A DNA stretch of 64,000 nt from an uncultured Flavobacteriales bacterium (GTDB lineage Bacteria > Bacteroidota > Bacteroidia > Flavobacteriales > Crocinitomicaceae), in assembly GCA_946482515.1 (NCBI GenBank), contig CAMLRS010000003.1, positions 1-64,000 of the forward strand, given 5' to 3'. Position 1 is the stretch's first letter. The number at the start of each line of letters is the position of its first letter. Positions 25,557 to 33,768 of the stretch are shown in pieces. The notes beneath the pieces are model-generated. The model did no database searches and was not told the origin of the DNA. It saw only the letters and a program-made list of their open reading frames with translations. Made by a program: the position numbers and the translations under genes.

Positions 25557-26828
25557 TTAAGCGTTGGTGTTCGTGTTTGGCGTGTTGATCGTTTCGGTTG
25601 TTTTAAGACCGGCGTAAGTCAAGCTGCTGATACCCATGAGGCCCATCATCGTTTGGCTGAATTCAGGCATAACGAGGCCTGTAATCACTTCGATGGAGAA
25701 GTAAATAGCCAGGAAAATGGTGAAGATGAGCAATTGCAGGCGGTGAAGACTGATCGTGCTGCCATCGCTGAGAATATCGAGCACCGGATTTTGCGACAGT
25801 GAGTTCTGAGCCAGGAAATCGGTCACAATTTGCTGCGGAGTTCGCTGGTCCGGTGTGGCCGGCTTCGGTGCGTCGATCAGTTTCCCGATGTAGAACGTAC
25901 CACCGCTGATGCCGAGCAGTCCTAATACGCTTGCTGATGGTGATGTCAGCACGTTGGTGATGATCCAGATATGCAAAATCCCGAAAAAGACCACGATGAG
26001 CCACAGCAGGAATTGCAGGCGCGCAAGGCTGTAAGGAATATCGTGAACGTTGATGATCCCTTTCTCGGCATTCGTCTTTGTTGTTTTGTCGTAAGCGATT
26101 TTTACGCCGTTTTTGTTGTAGAGGTTTACATCGCGGATCAGCCCTTTGCCATAGCGGTAAAGCAGGATGAGCAGGAGCACGAATAAGGTGTAAAACACGT
26201 AAGGTCGCCACGTAATGGAAGTGTGTAATGTCAGTACGTGGGATTTGCCCTCAATTTTGTATTCGGTGGACAGCGTACCGAGGTTCATGCTCACCGGGCG
26301 GTGAAATTGCCAGTAATTCGGGGACGTATAGAACAGCTGCCACGGGGATGTTGCTGCCGTGTCGCGTTCCAATTGGAATACCACAAACGATTCCGTCGGA
26401 TTCGTGTAAATCACTTTCATATCCGGGAAGCAGATGCCACCCATCCAGAGCCGCAGGTTGGCTTTGCGTGCAATAGCGGAATCCATATCGTCCGGGTGAA
26501 TGTCTACCATCACGTAATTTCCCGGAAAAATGGAAGTTCCCAACGTTGTGCGCTGTTTCCGGAGTGAATCACCCCAATAAGACGGGTTGAATTTCCGGAT
26601 TCTGTCGACACGAATGATTTTCAACGGCGCCGGTTTTGCCGGAGTGGTGATAACCGTAGTTGTAACGGGATTTGTTCCGTTTGTAGCGGAGCTCGTTGTG
26701 GTTGTAACCGCAGTACCGTTCGTATTCGGATTGGTGGCAGTTTGCGATGCGGTGTTTTGTGGATTGGTTTGTGCCCACGCCATCGGCAGGAAGCAGCAGA
26801 TTAAGAAGAATGCAGCAAGTGTTTTCAT
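25557..26828 (-). CDS. Membrane protein with secreted N-domain, lipase operon
   Basis: A 423-residue protein: signal peptide (MKTLAAFFLICCFLPMAWAQ), a Thr/Asn/Pro-rich linker (about 20-70), a soluble domain (about 70-220) and then membrane segments near VFYTLFVLLLILLYRYGKG, FLLWLIVVFFGILHIWIIT and LLIFTIFLAIYFSIEVITG, with a Thr/Asn tail. I recognise no family. As first gene of the operon with the patatin-like lipase and lectin-like protein, it could be sensor, anchor or export partner. The start at 26828 is chosen for the signal peptide. Confidence 0.7.
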   Translation of the reverse strand: MKTLAAFFLICCFLPMAWAQTNPQNTASQTATNPNTNGTAVTTTTSSATNGTNPVTTTVITTPAKPAPLKIIRVDRIRKFNPSYWGDSLRKQRTTLGTSIFPGNYVMVDIHPDDMDSAIARKANLRLWMGGICFPDMKVIYTNPTESFVVFQLERDTAATSPWQLFYTSPNYWQFHRPVSMNLGTLSTEYKIEGKSHVLTLHTSITWRPYVFYTLFVLLLILLYRYGKGLIRDVNLYNKNGVKIAYDKTTKTNAEKGIINVHDIPYSLARLQFLLWLIVVFFGILHIWIITNVLTSPSASVLGLLGISGGTFYIGKLIDAPKPATPDQRTPQQIVTDFLAQNSLSQNPVLDILSDGSTISLHRLQLLIFTIFLAIYFSIEVITGLVMPEFSQTMMGLMGISSLTYAGLKTTETINTPNTNTNA

Positions 26829-27251
26829 GATGTGTGTTGTGTTTGTTTTCAAGTAATAGTTAGCTGTCTTAAAGAACAGCAGATGCATAGCCAAAGCTAT
26901 TGGGTTTGTAGGGTCTTGAGATCGCCTGATCAGGTGGTTTTGTCCTCCCTGAATTCAGGGAGCTTGAGTAGAAATAGTAGTTCATCCAGTGAATATTTGC
27001 AGTAGTCAAGGATACGCATTTTTTCATTACAAAAGTTGTATAACCGTTTCGTTTTCAAACAAAAATAACGAACAACCCCAACACCCTTCAGCGTAGAAAT
27101 ACGGGTTTTACCCAACAGCGGAATTTACGTTGTCATAGTTCCCTTCTGAGAAATCTCCTTCGTAAAAAACCCATCAACTCATCAACCCATCAACTCAATA
27201 ACTCTTAAACTGTTCCCTGAACCAATTCCCCCATCGATTGTAAACCCTAAC
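26829..27251. other. Non-coding gap before a secreted-protein gene
   Basis: About 420 bases. It must hold the minus-strand promoter of the lipase operon. A 61-codon open frame on the minus strand (27115-26930) has no recognisable features and is not called. 27166-27211 is an AACTC-word repeat (catcaactcatcaaccc). The last 40 bases lead into the gene at 27252 with no clear -7 box. Confidence 0.5.
27166..27211. repeat. AACTC-word repeat arm
   Basis: Tandem near-identical words (catcaactcatcaacccatc, then aactcaataactcttaaac) of the family seen fully at 33573-33750. Only one arm is present here, with no facing complement nearby. Confidence 0.65.
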
Positions 27252-27812
27252 ATGAACTTCCTAAAAACAAAAAGCGGTTTTCTGTTCATCTGTTTGTTGT
27301 ATCCTTTGATGCTGATCGCCCAGCGGCCCCCGAATCAGCTCAACACGGTTTACCCTTTTAACGAATGGATGGAACCTGCTATGGATTGGGAGACTTCTGT
27401 TCAAATACGGAAGGAAATCCATCAGGTGCTTACAGATACTGCTTTTATTGTGGATTCCTCGTTTTCAGATGATTCATCTAAATGGCGATTCACCTGGATG
27501 GGATATGAGGCCTATTATGGATCCATCAGTATGAGTCAACCTCATTTCGTTGACCTTTATTTTCAAAGCACTGATTCATGTCGTTTCTTCACCGGTGCGG
27601 AGATTTTCCAGGAATTTGCGGCAGATACGATTATGACGGATTCTTTATCCGGGCAATCGCTGATGCATATGTTTGGAACTACAGGAGCCTGGAGCTTTTT
27701 ACGCGCAGGTGATTACCTGATGGTCGAACGAACACTGAATTCCACTTCCGAGTTTGATATGCTCGATTCCAGTGGACACATCCGATACATTTTCAGGCGG
27801 GAATCTTTCTAA
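27252..27812 (+). CDS. Secreted protein of unknown function
   Basis: A 186-residue protein with a signal peptide (FLFICLLYPLMLIAQ). The mature part has alternating strands and many aromatic and acidic residues (WRFTWMGYEAYYGSISM, FVDLYFQSTDSCRFFTG, MLDSSGHIRYIFRRESF) and no known domain. The TAA stop lies in the first bases of a following repeat. Confidence 0.6.
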   Translation: MNFLKTKSGFLFICLLYPLMLIAQRPPNQLNTVYPFNEWMEPAMDWETSVQIRKEIHQVLTDTAFIVDSSFSDDSSKWRFTWMGYEAYYGSISMSQPHFVDLYFQSTDSCRFFTGAEIFQEFAADTIMTDSLSGQSLMHMFGTTGAWSFLRAGDYLMVERTLNSTSEFDMLDSSGHIRYIFRRESF

Positions 27813-27868
27813 GATATTAAGACCCCAGGATATTAAGATATCAGGACCGAACGACCGGAGACTGAAAA
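27810..27868. repeat. AAGATATTAAGACC-type repeat
   Basis: taagatattaagacc, then caggatattaagatatcag and gaacgaccggagactg. The last part is also found at about 39640 (gaacgaccggagact) and the first part at about 62940. It starts on the stop codon of the preceding gene. Confidence 0.65.
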
Positions 27869-27947
27869 AACTCTGCAACTATCAAACTCATAACTTACCA
27901 TCAAACCACGAATCGGCAGTGTGAGTATGGAGTGTGAGAGTGAAGGA

Positions 27948-27993
27948 CAAAAAGAAAGAGAGCACTACTGGCGTAATGCTCTCTTTCTTTTTG
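27948..27993 (-). terminator. Terminator after tRNA-Lys
   Basis: The arms AAAGAAAGAGAGCA and TGCTCTCTTTCTTT enclose a 12-base loop, followed on the minus strand by TTTTTG. It begins right next to the 3' end of the tRNA, so it ends the tRNA transcript. Confidence 0.85.
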
Positions 27994-28066
27994 TGATTCG
28001 GCTGGGGCTCGAACCCAGGACCCATACATTAAAAGTGTATTGCTCTACCAGCTGAGCTACCGAATC
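27994..28066 (-). tRNA. tRNA-Lys (anticodon UUU)
   Basis: A complete cloverleaf on the minus strand: acceptor GATTCGG pairs with CCGAATC, D arm GCTC/GAGC, anticodon arm ATACA-CTTTTAA-TGTAT with anticodon TTT, and T arm CTGGG-TTCGAGC-CCCAG. The discriminator is A and CCA is not encoded. It carries lysine to AAA/AAG codons. Confidence 0.97.
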
Positions 28067-28233
28067 ATTGTCTCGTTAGACGGGTGCAAAGATAGGTCTA
28101 TTTTAGATTTTCGCAAGAGTAGCGGGTAATTTTTCTTGAAAAAATGGCATTCGTTTTTTCGGGAAAGAGCGTTTGTGGGCTGTTTCGGGCTGTTTTTGAA
28201 CGGGTTGACGTGCAAAAACGATTGCCAGATAAA

Positions 28234-28264
28234 TTGCACTTTCCTGCTGAAGGGTTTATTTTTG
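28234..28264 (+). promoter_or_regulatory. Promoter of the DUF5715 gene
   Basis: TTG at 28234-28236 and TATTTTTG at 28257-28264 are 20 bases apart, a close match to the Bacteroidota promoter. The -7 box is six bases from the ATG at 28271, so the leader would be very short. Confidence 0.6.
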
Positions 28265-28270
28265 CAGTCA

Positions 28271-29002
28271 ATGAGCAAAAAAAGAAGAAGCATACGCTGG
28301 ACGAAGCGCATAGCCGTTGCGCTAACGTTCAACTGGGCGCTGGCCCTGGCGGTCTTCTTCGCCGATCCTGCCTGGACGAAAAAACAGCTCGATCGCTGCT
28401 ACAACTGGGCCACTAATACTACTTTCGAACAGAAAAAACCGCTGGAGCCTTGTCAGCCTTACGCATCCTATGCCTGGCGACTCTCCGACAGCCTCGAACA
28501 ATATTGGGAACATTCCGCTAAAGAAGGCATTTCGGAATTGCGCTTTGTACGCGAGATCGGTGGAATGGTGCGAAACGGAAAACTCGTAGCCGTAGAGCCC
28601 ACTGCAACTTATGCCGTCGATACCATGCGGTATTCGTTTCCATTTGCCGTTCCGAAAACCCGGCAGCTCATTGATACCATTGCCGATCGCTTCAGCAAAA
28701 AGCTCATCAACACGGATTTGTACGGCGCAAAGCTCGTTGTGACATCCGTATTGCGCACCAAAAGCTCGGTTGCCCGTTTGCGCCGTCACAACCGGAACGC
28801 CATTCGACGCAGCGCCCATTTGCATGGAACAACCTTCGATTTGTCGTACAGCTCCTACGAATTCAAACGACCGCTCTCGCTCGCCGAAGCCGATCACCTG
28901 CGCGAAGTATTGGCCTTAACGCTCTTCGAATTGCGCGCCGAGCAGAAATGCTGGGTCACCTATGAAATCTATCAGACCTGTTTCCACGTAGTTACACGGT
29001 AA
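28271..29002 (+). CDS. DUF5715 family protein, M15-peptidase-like
   Basis: A 243-residue protein with an N-terminal membrane anchor (VALTFNWALALAVFFADPAW). The C-terminal part LVVTSVLRTKSSVARLRR then NRNAIRRSAHLHGTTFDLSY resembles zinc D,D-carboxypeptidase/peptidase M15 folds (His then Asp), and CFHVV supplies a late His. It probably acts on peptidoglycan in the periplasm or is a catalytically modified relative. The promoter six bases upstream fixes this ATG, rather than upstream in-frame ATGs. Confidence 0.75.
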   Translation: MSKKRRSIRWTKRIAVALTFNWALALAVFFADPAWTKKQLDRCYNWATNTTFEQKKPLEPCQPYASYAWRLSDSLEQYWEHSAKEGISELRFVREIGGMVRNGKLVAVEPTATYAVDTMRYSFPFAVPKTRQLIDTIADRFSKKLINTDLYGAKLVVTSVLRTKSSVARLRRHNRNAIRRSAHLHGTTFDLSYSSYEFKRPLSLAEADHLREVLALTLFELRAEQKCWVTYEIYQTCFHVVTR

Positions 29003-29034
29003 ATGCATAATGCAGAATTCATAATGCAGAATTG
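29002..29034. repeat. ATGCATAATGCAGAATTC-type repeat
   Basis: aatgcataatgcagaattc continues as ataatgcagaatt. It begins on the last base of the DUF5715 stop codon and belongs to the ATGCATAATTC family. Confidence 0.75.
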
Positions 29035-29148
29035 TTCCGTTGTGAATCCAAGCATTTAACTAGAAACTAACAACTCGCAACTGGTTAAAACCGTACCTTT
29101 CAGTGACTCTTTCGTCTTATTAGATAACACACGAAGATTGAAACCAAT

Positions 29149-30006
29149 ATGATAAAGAAAATAGCATCCGCCATGATCCTGTTGCTCGTGGCTACAACCG
29201 GCGTACAGGCCCAGATCAAGTTTGAAACCGGCACTTTAGCCGCTGCGATGGAAAAAGCCAAAAAACAGAACAAGCCCTTGTTTGTGGATGTTTATGCCGT
29301 TTGGTGCGGTCCGTGTAAGCGTATGGCGGCAACTTCGTTCAAAGATCCGCAGGTATCGACGTATTACAACGAGAATTTCATCAGCATTCAGATCGATGCC
29401 GAACACGCTGCGGATGGCCCTTCAACAGCGATGACTTATGGTGTAAATGCCTATCCGACTTTGCTCTATTTCACACCCGATGGTCAGCTGGCTAAAAAAG
29501 TCGTGGGAGCAATGGATGCAGCACAGCTCCTGGCGCGCGGCGAAGAAGTTGCACATCCTGAAAAATCACCGGCGTTTATTGCGGCAAAAACCTATCATGC
29601 CTCCAAAAAATCGCGCAACGATCTCAAAACGTACATCGGAGCGCTGATCGATATGGACAATGATTCTTCGGAATATTATACCGGAATGTATTACCAGCAA
29701 TACAAGGATCTCAATCTCGATGATGAAGTGGAATTCGAAGTGTTCTTCATGCAGGAAAGCAATCCGGAATCAGAGCTGAGCAAGCAATTCATGGAACATC
29801 CTGAAAAAGTGGACCAGGCCGTTTACACCGGAAAGATCGAACAGTTCCTGCAACAATCATTTAATGCTTCGGTAGCTGCCAAGGATTTTACGATCGTGGA
29901 AAAAACCATCCGCTACACCTTTCCGTACCTGCAAAAAGCAGTCAGCGGCATTCCCGATGTAGAAACCTACATTCAATACGTCCGCACGGAATACGACAAA
30001 CTTTGA
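29149..30006 (+). CDS. Thioredoxin-family protein
   Basis: A 285-residue secreted protein: signal peptide MIKKIASAMILLLVATTGVQAQ, then a thioredoxin fold with AVWCGPCKRMA (active CxxC, about residues 53-56) and the cis-proline region VNAYPTLLYF. The C-terminal ~140 residues are helical and of unknown role. It would reduce or isomerise disulfides in the periplasm. It lies between two ATGCATAATTC-type repeat elements. Confidence 0.9.
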   Translation: MIKKIASAMILLLVATTGVQAQIKFETGTLAAAMEKAKKQNKPLFVDVYAVWCGPCKRMAATSFKDPQVSTYYNENFISIQIDAEHAADGPSTAMTYGVNAYPTLLYFTPDGQLAKKVVGAMDAAQLLARGEEVAHPEKSPAFIAAKTYHASKKSRNDLKTYIGALIDMDNDSSEYYTGMYYQQYKDLNLDDEVEFEVFFMQESNPESELSKQFMEHPEKVDQAVYTGKIEQFLQQSFNASVAAKDFTIVEKTIRYTFPYLQKAVSGIPDVETYIQYVRTEYDKL

Positions 30007-30008
30007 TC

Positions 30009-30077
30009 AATGCAGAATTCATCATTCAGAATGCACAATTATGAAAATTCTGAATTATGCATTCTGAATTCTGCATT
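30009..30077. repeat. ATGCATAATTC-type hairpin repeat
   Basis: The left part (aatgcagaattcatcattc, agaatgcacaattatg) is answered by an inverted right part (attctgaattatgcattc, tgaattctgcatt), giving a hairpin of about 69 bases. It starts two bases after the thioredoxin stop and ends on the Kazal gene stop codon, so it fills the whole gap between converging genes. Confidence 0.85.
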
Positions 30078-30291
30078 ACTGAGGGCATTCCCCTTTCGTA
30101 TAGCTCGTGATGCCATGACAATTGGCCGAGCAGGCGTTGCTGTAGGTTTTGCCGTTACAACCGCACACGGGATCGTATTGCATGGTACACATGCAGTCTT
30201 CTTTGATGTTTTCGACGCAATCTTTTTTATCGCATTTCTGTGGAGTGGCGCTTAACGAAATGGCTGCGAGGATAATAAGGGCTTTTTTCAT
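30076..30291 (-). CDS. Secreted Kazal-type protease inhibitor domain protein
   Basis: A 71-residue protein: signal peptide (MKKALIILAAISLSA) then a Cys-rich domain CMCTMQYDPVCGCNGKTY with following SNACSANCHGITSYTKGEC, the Kazal pattern (PVCG, NGKTYxNxC). Kazal domains inhibit serine proteases by a reactive loop. It lies 11 bases after an M28 peptidase gene in one operon with a murein endopeptidase, so it may protect the cell envelope against host or own proteases; that is inference. Confidence 0.85.
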   Translation of the reverse strand: MKKALIILAAISLSATPQKCDKKDCVENIKEDCMCTMQYDPVCGCNGKTYSNACSANCHGITSYTKGECPQ

Positions 30292-30302
30292 GAGTTCCCG
30301 TT

Positions 30303-31205
30303 TTAGTCTATATCCAAAGATAGCAAAACCGCATCGATTACCTGGGCCATGCGGAACAGATCGAGCTTTTCCATCGTATCGCCGGTTTCGTGGTAATTGT
30401 TGTTGCGGTAGAAAGCCGTATCGGTTACCATGACGGCGCTGAAGCCTTGTTCCCAATAGCTCGCGTGATCCGAGAAGTCGATTCCCTGCAAGCCTTTCGG
30501 TCCTTTGAACCGCTTGGCTTTTACGAGACTTACATCTTTGAAGCGTTTGGCGAACGAACGGGCAAATTTACCCGGCGAAAATTTGTTCACCACGGTTATA
30601 TAATCGCCGCGCTTGCCGTAAATCCACGAAAGAAATTTCAGCGGATAATCCTGCGTTTTGTCGCCGTCTGCGAAATAGCCGATCATTTCCAGGCAAATCA
30701 TACCTACAACATTAATCGAATCATCGACCAGCGATTGTGCGTGGATGCGGCTTCCCATGAATTCCGATTTGAAAAATGGCGGTTCTTCCAGTGTGTAAGC
30801 TACAAGATCAATGCGTTTGCTCAGCTTGCGGTCTTTCAGCTGCCGGGCGATTTCGAGCAATCCCGTTACACCGCTGGCGTTGTCGTCGGCACCTTCCTGG
30901 TTGCCACACACGTCGTAATGTGCCCCGATAATGATGCGTTCGCTGTTTTCCGTTCCGAAAGAAGCGATCACGTTGGTGTAAAGCCGTTCGCCAATTTTAA
31001 AAGGCTGGAAAAAAACAGTATCGGCAAAAGGCAGAAATTCGTTGTGCAGATAAGCGGCAATATCCTGCAATTGCCCCACATTCTCGTAATTGCGGAACTC
31101 CGGCGTTTTCGTCAGCGCAGTCAGGTGCTTGCGGATGAGAGCCGTATCGCTCTGACTTTGGGCACAGAACGGAACAAGTAACAGGAAAAAGAACAGTTTT
31201 TTCAT
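30303..31205 (-). CDS. M28 family zinc peptidase
   Basis: A 300-residue secreted aminopeptidase-like enzyme with signal peptide MKKLFFFLLLVPFCAQSQ. The zinc ligands are visible in GAHYDVCGNQEGADDNASG (His, Asp), TLEEPPFF (Glu pair), CLEMIGY and SDHASYWEQG (late His). It would remove N-terminal residues or process peptides outside the cytoplasm. Its ATG lies one base from the stop of the MepA-like gene, so they are one operon. Confidence 0.93.
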   Translation of the reverse strand: MKKLFFFLLLVPFCAQSQSDTALIRKHLTALTKTPEFRNYENVGQLQDIAAYLHNEFLPFADTVFFQPFKIGERLYTNVIASFGTENSERIIIGAHYDVCGNQEGADDNASGVTGLLEIARQLKDRKLSKRIDLVAYTLEEPPFFKSEFMGSRIHAQSLVDDSINVVGMICLEMIGYFADGDKTQDYPLKFLSWIYGKRGDYITVVNKFSPGKFARSFAKRFKDVSLVKAKRFKGPKGLQGIDFSDHASYWEQGFSAVMVTDTAFYRNNNYHETGDTMEKLDLFRMAQVIDAVLLSLDID

Positions 31206-31206
31206 G

Positions 31207-31980
31207 CTACAAAGGTTCGAAATCGACGTGGAAATGATCGTCGTGCAGGCGATTGATGAGCGGTGTCAGCTGTTGGGCGAAGTAGATGCCTGCTGCTTTC
31301 AGCTTTTTCCCGTTGACGGAAGCAAACAGGTCGTCTTTGAGCTCCATGCGGAAAATGACTTTACTGATCTTCAACCCGTTTTTGCGTGCGGTTTCTTCCA
31401 GTAACAAAATGTGCTGAGCCATGGTCTCGAAATCGATAGCAACCGTTGCGTCTTTTTTGTAATGTCCCGATCCGTCGAAATCCATCAGGTAATGCGGTGC
31501 GCCTGTGTAATCGTAGTCGAGGCATTGCTGACCATCGCGTTGCAGTGGCGTCATAAAGTCAACGCTCATGCCGTTCTGATGCGTAATGTGCGGATGGATC
31601 TTTCCGCCATGCTTTTTCGAGCATTCCATCAATCCGAATACTTTGCCGGGCGCCTGATTAGCCAGTAATTGATAAGTTCCAAGAATGGTCTTCAGCACTT
31701 TTTCGTGTACAAAGCAGCGGTTGCGCATGTAGCTGGCCGTATCGAAATAATGAAAGTTCGGCCCGGAAAAAGGAACGATCCGACCGTATTCCAGCTTGCC
31801 GTTGTCGACAGAGCCAATGGAACGACTGGCGCGCGTTTCCCGGTTATTGCGCTGGTAATGTTCTTCGATCTCGCTCACAATGGGCGTTTGCGCCGGTTCA
31901 GGAGCAGATGGTAGGGGAGTTGATTCGCTTTGACAGCCCAGCAGCATCAAAACACAAAATGCCGGCAGCAGGTATTTCAT
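31207..31980 (-). CDS. MepA-like murein endopeptidase lipoprotein
   Basis: A 257-residue lipoprotein (lipobox MLLGC). The blocks GGKIHPHITHQNGMSVDF and HDDHFHVDF carry the zinc His/Asp set of penicillin-insensitive murein endopeptidases (M74), which cut D-Ala-mDAP crosslinks in peptidoglycan; CSKKH precedes them. The Pro-rich linker after the lipobox fits an outer-membrane anchor. It is the first gene of the unit MepA-like, M28, Kazal. Confidence 0.9.
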   Translation of the reverse strand: MKYLLPAFCVLMLLGCQSESTPLPSAPEPAQTPIVSEIEEHYQRNNRETRASRSIGSVDNGKLEYGRIVPFSGPNFHYFDTASYMRNRCFVHEKVLKTILGTYQLLANQAPGKVFGLMECSKKHGGKIHPHITHQNGMSVDFMTPLQRDGQQCLDYDYTGAPHYLMDFDGSGHYKKDATVAIDFETMAQHILLLEETARKNGLKISKVIFRMELKDDLFASVNGKKLKAAGIYFAQQLTPLINRLHDDHFHVDFEPL

Positions 31981-32017
31981 ATCAGGTTTTTGGAAGGCTG
32001 AAAATACAAACTTTGAG

Positions 32018-32140
32018 TTTTACCGCAAAGGCGCAGAGATCGCAAAGTAGCAAATATCTTGTGCGTGTTATTTTTGGGATGATAAGTGAGAAGAAATTGA
32101 AAACCTACAGCTTCGCGCCCTTGGCGTCTTTGCGGTAAAT
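32018..32140. repeat. TTTACCGCAAAGGCGC inverted repeat
   Basis: The left arm at 32018-32048 (tttaccgcaaaggcgcagag) faces the right arm at 32113-32140 (cgcgcccttggcgtcttt, then gcggtaaa), about 65 bases apart. The right arm ends one base before the stop of the stress-protein gene at 32141. A related pair with CACCACAAAGGAGCAAAG arms is at 45944-46212. Confidence 0.8.
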
Positions 32141-32620
32141 CTAGTGCCTTTCGACTCCGAGGTGCCGGCCTTCGATCACTTTCTCTGCCCGTGCAATTTC
32201 TTCTTCCGTTCCATTGATGAACATCAGGAAATTTCCTTCTTTGATGTGTTCTTCGTAAACGACATGGTTTTCCTTCACGCCCATTTCGATCAGGATCGTC
32301 GCCGTACCTCCGGCAATGAGCCCGAAGTCGAATCCAGCCAGCGCGCCTACGATGGCTCCGGCGCCGAACAGCACGCCCAGTCCCGGAATGGCAAACAAAC
32401 CGATCCCGGTCATCAGCCCGATGGAAGTTCCGATCACCGTTCCGGCCACAGTCGGAGCAGCAATGAGCGCTTTATTGGATTTCACGTGTACTTTATCGTC
32501 GATGATCTCGGCTTTACCGATCAGGGAGATTTTATTGATATTAACGCCGGCTTGTTTCAGGGCCTCCAGTGCATGAATGGCGTCGTCGTGCGAACTGAAA
32601 ACGGCTATACTTTTTTTCAT
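32141..32620 (-). CDS. General stress/low-temperature-type membrane protein
   Basis: A 159-residue protein. The N-terminus KKSIAVFSSHDDAIHALEALKQ resembles general stress protein 17M/DUF1269-type domains. A glycine-rich hydrophobic centre (VAGTVIGTSIGLMTGIGL, GVLFGAGAIVGALAGFDFG) likely forms membrane helices. The C-terminus is YEEHIKEGNFLMFINGTEEEIARAEKVI. The function is unknown. The ATG at 32620 is preferred over one 45 bases upstream. Confidence 0.75.
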   Translation of the reverse strand: MKKSIAVFSSHDDAIHALEALKQAGVNINKISLIGKAEIIDDKVHVKSNKALIAAPTVAGTVIGTSIGLMTGIGLFAIPGLGVLFGAGAIVGALAGFDFGLIAGGTATILIEMGVKENHVVYEEHIKEGNFLMFINGTEEEIARAEKVIEGRHLGVERH

Positions 32621-32730
32621 AACGGTGCATTTTAGCGAATAGCAGCTATCGCTATTCAAGTACAAAATACCGCTAATCGCACTTGTATTTCAGGTTTTTG
32701 CGTTAAAAAGAATTAAAAACAAGGTAAGAT

Positions 32731-33561
32731 TCAGAAGAGCTTCAGCTGTATTTTTTCAGGCGATTTCTGCACGATCGTTTTTTCAGGAAATTGCCCCTGA
32801 ACGATATGAAAAACAGGCGAAGCATCGTAGCGGGAAGCCACATCTACAAAGGTGTTTCCGGCCACATTTTCAAACAATTCCTTTACCAGCTCGGGCGAGT
32901 TATTATCGCGTGAAAGGTGGCTGAGCAGCAAATGGCTGAGCGATTCCGAACGGTGATTGAGAAACAGCTCCAGCGCTTTTGCATTCGATAAATGGCCTTT
33001 GCCGTTGCGGATGCGGTTTTTCAGCGGCCAGGGATAGCGGCCGTTTTCAAGCATCTGATCGTCGTAATTGGCTTCCAGGAATGCAGCATCGCAGCGACTG
33101 AAATGATGGACCACGCGCTCGCAGCAATCGCCGATATCGGTCAGGACGCCAATCGTAACGCCATTTCCACTGACCGTAAAGCTGTGCGGATCGCTGGCAT
33201 CGTGGTACTTTCCGAAAGCAGTAACGGTGAGTCCGCCGATCGAAATCACTTCGTCGGATTCAAAATGGCGCACCAGCGACGAAGACAGGTTCAAACGCCC
33301 GGCCGATAAAGTTCGCGGAGTGATGTAAACCGGCAGCTGGTATTTCTTCGCCAGGACTTCCACACCTTTGATGTGATCGGTATGCTCGTGGGAAATGAAC
33401 ACCGCCTGGATCAGCGAAGGTGAAAGCTGTAAATTGGCAAGTCGCCGTTCCGTTTCGCGGCAGGAAAGTCCTGCATCCACCAGCACAGCCTCGGTTTCGT
33501 TGCCAATGTAATAGCTGTTGCCGTTGCTGCCGGAGTTCAATGAAGCGATGCGAAGAGACAT
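32731..33561 (-). CDS. YycJ/WalJ-like metallo-beta-lactamase-fold hydrolase
   Basis: A 276-residue cytoplasmic MBL-fold protein. The zinc motif is FISHEHTDHIKG (HxHxDH, about residues 56-61), preceded by LNSGSNGNSYYIGNETEAVLVDAG and followed by SHLLLSHLSRDNNSPELV. This matches the YycJ/VicX branch, linked in other bacteria to DNA processing or cell-wall regulation. No two-component system is next to it here. Its start abuts the large AACTC-type repeat. Confidence 0.9.
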   Translation of the reverse strand: MSLRIASLNSGSNGNSYYIGNETEAVLVDAGLSCRETERRLANLQLSPSLIQAVFISHEHTDHIKGVEVLAKKYQLPVYITPRTLSAGRLNLSSSLVRHFESDEVISIGGLTVTAFGKYHDASDPHSFTVSGNGVTIGVLTDIGDCCERVVHHFSRCDAAFLEANYDDQMLENGRYPWPLKNRIRNGKGHLSNAKALELFLNHRSESLSHLLLSHLSRDNNSPELVKELFENVAGNTFVDVASRYDASPVFHIVQGQFPEKTIVQKSPEKIQLKLF

Positions 33562-33572
33562 GCTGTAAAGGT

Positions 33573-33750
33573 AGTTAGAAGTTGGAAGTTCGTAGTTAGA
33601 AGTTACGAGTTGGAAGTTAGAAGTTTTCCACCAACTCAGTAACCCATCAACTCACTAACTCGCCAACTCGCCAACTCAGAAACTCACTAACTCGTCAACT
33701 CAGAAACTCACCAACCCGACAACTCGTAAACTTCCAACTTCTAACTACAT
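33573..33750. repeat. Phased AACTC repeat with inverted ends
   Basis: The outer arms gttagaagttggaagtt (left, about 33577) and aacttccaacttctaac (right, about 33729) are perfect inverted complements. Between them the right half is made of units of about eight bases, aactcNNN (aactcgcc, aactcgcc, aactcaga, aactcact, aactcgtc, aactcaga, aactcacc). The whole stretch can fold into a long hairpin upstream of pepT and its right end runs into the pepT -7 box. Confidence 0.88.
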
Positions 33751-33753
33751 TTG
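33746..33753 (+). promoter_or_regulatory. Candidate -7 box of pepT
   Basis: TACATTTG fits TAnnTTTG and lies 15 bases before the ATG at 33769. Its first bases are also the last bases of the repeat arm, so the repeat supplies part of the promoter region. Confidence 0.5.
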
Positions 33754-33768
33754 CCAAAAGCCCATAAA

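Noticed and set aside
26930..27115. 61-codon minus-strand frame upstream of the lipase operon
   Set aside because: No ribosome site, signal or domain; could be chance in AT-rich DNA, so left as non-coding.
33573..33750. AACTC tandem words as a CRISPR array
   Set aside because: Units are about eight bases with no unique spacers, the ends are inverted complements, and no cas gene is in the window.
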